Source: CAMDPA01 sp965223035 | GTDB taxonomy: Bacteria > Pseudomonadota > Alphaproteobacteria > Rhizobiales > Hyphomicrobiaceae | Length of the DNA stretch: 64,000 nucleotides | Assembly: GCA_965223035.1 (NCBI GenBank) | Contig: OZ244980.1 | Location: 744,001-808,000 of the forward strand | Direction: 5' to 3' | In this document: piece by piece, positions 61,500-64,000 of the stretch | Layout of the letters: each line of letters begins with the position of its first letter | How positions within the stretch are numbered: the first letter of the stretch is position 1 | Position numbers and translations under genes: made by a program | The notes under the pieces: generated by a model | What the model saw: the letters and a program-made list of their open reading frames with translations, nothing else | Told to the model about the DNA's origin: nothing | Database searches by the model: none

Positions 61500-63560
61500 A
61501 TGATAGATGATTCGCGTGCGGGTCCTGACGCGGAAACGCCGGTGAACCCGTATAGCCTGCTCGAGGCCGTGAACAATTCGAGTGACAGGACCCATACGGC
61601 TTGGTTGATCTTTCTGGCGATCAACGCCTATCTGGTGATCGCTGTCGCCGGCGTTACCCACAGAGATCTGCTGCTGGAGACCCCGGTCAATCTTCCGATC
61701 ATGCAGGTGCAGATCCAGCAGGCGCAGTTCTTTCAATTCGCCCCCATCATCCTGGTCCTGTTTCACGTGGGCGTCGTCTCGCAACTCGTGCTGCTGGCCC
61801 GCAAGACCCTCGAATTCGATTATGCCGTGCGATCGTTGGAGATCGGCCGCAAGCGCAATCACCCCTTGCGCCTGGAATTGCACAATTTCTATTTCGTCCA
61901 GGCGATCGCCGGACCGCAACGCAGCTTCGTCATGAGCGCATTCTTACACGCCATGACGTGGATGACGCTGGTTGCACTGCCAGTAATCTTGTTGTTGTTT
62001 ATCCAAATCAGCTTTCTTCCCTACCATGACATCCAGATTACTTGGATTCACCGGATTTGCCTGGTCATCGACATCGCAATGCTGGTCTTGATCGGCATTT
62101 TCTTGTTGCGAGCGGAGACCTCATTCTTCTCCGCCTTGTGGCGGACCACCGTCTCAAACCCGATCTCTTTCCTGGTGACCTTCGTGGTGTTGGCGGTGGT
62201 CGCCTTCTTCTCATTTTTTGTGGCGACGATCCCCGGTGAGATGCTCGATCGCGTGGCGCACGCGTTGAACCGGCAGATCAACATAGGGGCCGTCAGCGGT
62301 CAGGATCAACGCGCAAACTCCGGCTTTATTCCCCTGCCGTTCCTGGCCAGCACGGCAGACGGGGCCCTGCTCGGTCGGTTCCATCGCAATTTGATGGTGC
62401 GCGACGCGCTGGATTTGCTCGACAAGACGACAATCACCGATGACAAGACCTCGGTTAGCCTGCGTGGTCGTGATTTGCGATTTGCCCGGCTGGATCGATC
62501 CGATCTGAGCCGAGCGGACCTGACCGGCGCCAACCTGGACGGTGCGAGTTTGGTTGGGACCATCCTCAATGGCGCGAAACTTCAGTGCGTCGAGTTTGGC
62601 AAATTGATCTTGCATGGCAGACAGCACGCGCGTTGCGCCAGAGCCAACCACGCCGACCTGACGGCGGCGCAACTCGTCGGCGCCAAAATGGCTGGCATTG
62701 AATTGGTCCAGTCCAAGCTCAAAGAAGCCAAGATGATGGGCGCCGATTTAAGCTCTGCCCGCGCGATCGGTGCGGATTTTTCAGCGTCCAATCTGAGCCG
62801 GTCCAACCTCACCGACATCGAACTGCAGGCGGCCAACCTCGACGGTGCCTTCATGGAGGGTGCCAATCTGCGCGGTGCCCTATTGCATGGGGCGGACCTC
62901 TCCAGCGCGGTGATGACAGCGGCGATCGTAGCCCATGCCCAGCTTTACGGTGCGAAGTTGCAGCACGCCGAGCTGGATGCCGCGGATCTGAAGTATGCCC
63001 AGCTGCAGCAGGCCGACATGAAACAGGCCGACGTCCGCGCCGCCGATTTGCGGTGGGCCAACGTGTGGCAAACCGTGCCACCTCGGCGCGAAAGCCTGGT
63101 TCTTGTGGACATGGCTTCGCTGCAACTGACGCCGCCCACGGCCGAGCAGACAAAAACCATTCAGGCCGCGCTGGACCACATGAGCGCAGGCAAGGACCGA
63201 CAACGCGTTTCTGAGCGGGTCTCACCCCTCTTCCAATCGAGCGAGAGCGCCAAATGGCAGGCCGATCCCGAGCGCCAGGTCTGGCAATCGTACCTGATCA
63301 TCGCGCAGTCTGCAGAACTCGAGATGTATGGACACGATCTCACCCAGCATCTGACCAAGCTGATGTGTAAGGCGCAATATGGTGACGGGTCGGTGGCCAC
63401 CGGTGTGGCCCGTCGCGCGCTGGGCGATCAGTTCCGCGGCGATCTGTCGGCGATCGCGCAAATCTTGCGCGATAAGGCGACTTGCCCACCAGGCCAACGG
63501 GTGCCAGCGGAGTTGTTGCAACAGCTTGCCGTCGCCATTGATCTGTCGCCAACACCGTGA
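61500..63560 (+). CDS. Pentapeptide-repeat membrane protein
   Basis: This 686-aa protein has four membrane helices in the first third (about 35-55, 75-97, 150-180, 195-260). A pentapeptide-repeat region (about residues 325-525) follows with A(D/N)L repeats such as RDLRFARLDRSDLSRADLTG and ADLKYAQLQQADMKQADVRA, then a C-terminal polar domain. The repeat fold is a right-handed quadrilateral beta-helix; in other proteins it can mimic DNA or serve in protein interactions. Combination with an N-terminal membrane domain suggests a scaffold at the inner membrane. Start ATG at 61500 is chosen because the MIDDSRAGP start precedes the first helix. Confidence 0.8.
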   Translation: MIDDSRAGPDAETPVNPYSLLEAVNNSSDRTHTAWLIFLAINAYLVIAVAGVTHRDLLLETPVNLPIMQVQIQQAQFFQFAPIILVLFHVGVVSQLVLLARKTLEFDYAVRSLEIGRKRNHPLRLELHNFYFVQAIAGPQRSFVMSAFLHAMTWMTLVALPVILLLFIQISFLPYHDIQITWIHRICLVIDIAMLVLIGIFLLRAETSFFSALWRTTVSNPISFLVTFVVLAVVAFFSFFVATIPGEMLDRVAHALNRQINIGAVSGQDQRANSGFIPLPFLASTADGALLGRFHRNLMVRDALDLLDKTTITDDKTSVSLRGRDLRFARLDRSDLSRADLTGANLDGASLVGTILNGAKLQCVEFGKLILHGRQHARCARANHADLTAAQLVGAKMAGIELVQSKLKEAKMMGADLSSARAIGADFSASNLSRSNLTDIELQAANLDGAFMEGANLRGALLHGADLSSAVMTAAIVAHAQLYGAKLQHAELDAADLKYAQLQQADMKQADVRAADLRWANVWQTVPPRRESLVLVDMASLQLTPPTAEQTKTIQAALDHMSAGKDRQRVSERVSPLFQSSESAKWQADPERQVWQSYLIIAQSAELEMYGHDLTQHLTKLMCKAQYGDGSVATGVARRALGDQFRGDLSAIAQILRDKATCPPGQRVPAELLQQLAVAIDLSPTP

Positions 63561-63593
63561 TCTTGGCGGGGATCGACACGCAATGGAGGGGCC

Positions 63594-63881
63594 ATGCCGG
63601 CTTATGTGGTTGCGGACATTGAGGTCAAGGACGCCGCAGGTTACGACGCCTATAAGCGCGGTGTGGCGGCGACAGTGGAGCAGTACGGCGGCCGCTTTTT
63701 GGTGAGGGGCGGGGAAGCGACGCCGCTGGAAGGCGATTGGGCTCCGTCGCGGCTGGTGATCATCGAGTTTCCGACCATGGAGGCGTTGCGTGGCTGGTAT
63801 CGCTCGCCCGCGTATGCGCCGCTGCTCAAGCTCCGGATGGCGGCCTCCGACGGTCGGTTGATCGCTGTCGAGGGGCTGTGA
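63594..63881 (+). CDS. DUF1330 family protein
   Basis: This 95-aa protein matches DUF1330 (PAYVVADIEVKDAAGYDAYK; PSRLVIIEFPTMEALRGWYR; SPAYAPLLKLR). It has a ferredoxin-like ABM fold; function is unknown. It has GGAGG upstream of the ATG at 63594. The remaining 119 nt of the window (63882-64000) have no recognisable gene. Confidence 0.93.
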   Translation: MPAYVVADIEVKDAAGYDAYKRGVAATVEQYGGRFLVRGGEATPLEGDWAPSRLVIIEFPTMEALRGWYRSPAYAPLLKLRMAASDGRLIAVEGL

Positions 63882-64000
63882 CCTCGGCTGCATGGTGTGG
63901 CTGCCGTCGCCTCCTCGGGCCACGATGGTTGGCTGATAGAGCCGTGCCTCACCGGGCTCACCGTTGACCGAGTCGGGCCGGCGTCGGCGGTGTTGGATTT

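Noticed and set aside
1..64000. tRNA and rRNA genes
   Set aside because: I looked for T-loop-like GTTCGA stretches with CCA-end structures and rRNA signatures in the gaps and found none that folded into a cloverleaf.

Overview
This is a high-GC chromosomal window from an alphaproteobacterium. The evidence is a cycHJKL-type cytochrome c maturation operon, a complete gene transfer agent (GTA) structural cluster of the Rhodobacter capsulatus type, a TRAP transporter and dapD. Rhizobiales or a neighbouring order fits best, but no rRNA or tRNA was found to settle it.

Layout. 1-188 holds the end of a peptidoglycan-binding protein. 361-4780 (minus strand) is ccmH/ccmF/ccmE/ccmI. 5060-8549 (minus) holds a glycine-zipper lipoprotein, an OmpR-type two-component system and a PepSY-like periplasmic protein. 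8679-25028 (minus) is the GTA cluster in the order gp1 to gp15 plus a lysin. It is preceded by an AT-rich block with a near-consensus sigma70-type promoter. 25459-31000 holds RidA, dapD and a DctQ/DctM/DctP TRAP transporter. 31053-45638 is mixed metabolism: a Gfo/Idh oxidoreductase, an orphan HyuB, a zinc metallopeptidase, peptide deformylase, a CDF-like membrane protein, an orphan xanthine-dehydrogenase-type large subunit, an extensin-like secreted protein, a P2-type ATPase, a phosphoribosyltransferase and a hydrolase. 46282-57515 is an accessory region with two small catabolic gene sets: TauD dioxygenase/cupin/flavin monooxygenase, and class II aldolase/ThDP enzyme/amidohydrolase. Between them lie a decayed rlmJ, a cold shock gene, and small secreted proteins interleaved with repeats. 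57621-63881 holds a membrane desaturase-like protein, inorganic pyrophosphatase, an EamA permease, a YkgJ-like protein, a pentapeptide-repeat membrane protein and a DUF1330 protein.

The most striking non-coding feature is a dispersed mosaic palindromic repeat with eleven copies here, about 60-155 bp each. Complete copies are two tandem hairpins bounded by CTAG. Stem sequences differ between copies but stay self-complementary. One copy sits inside the GTA operon between the capsid and connector genes, one lies inside the rlmJ remnant, and three supply the stop codon of the adjacent gene. Three paralogous small secreted four-cysteine proteins are each followed within 0-18 nt by a copy.
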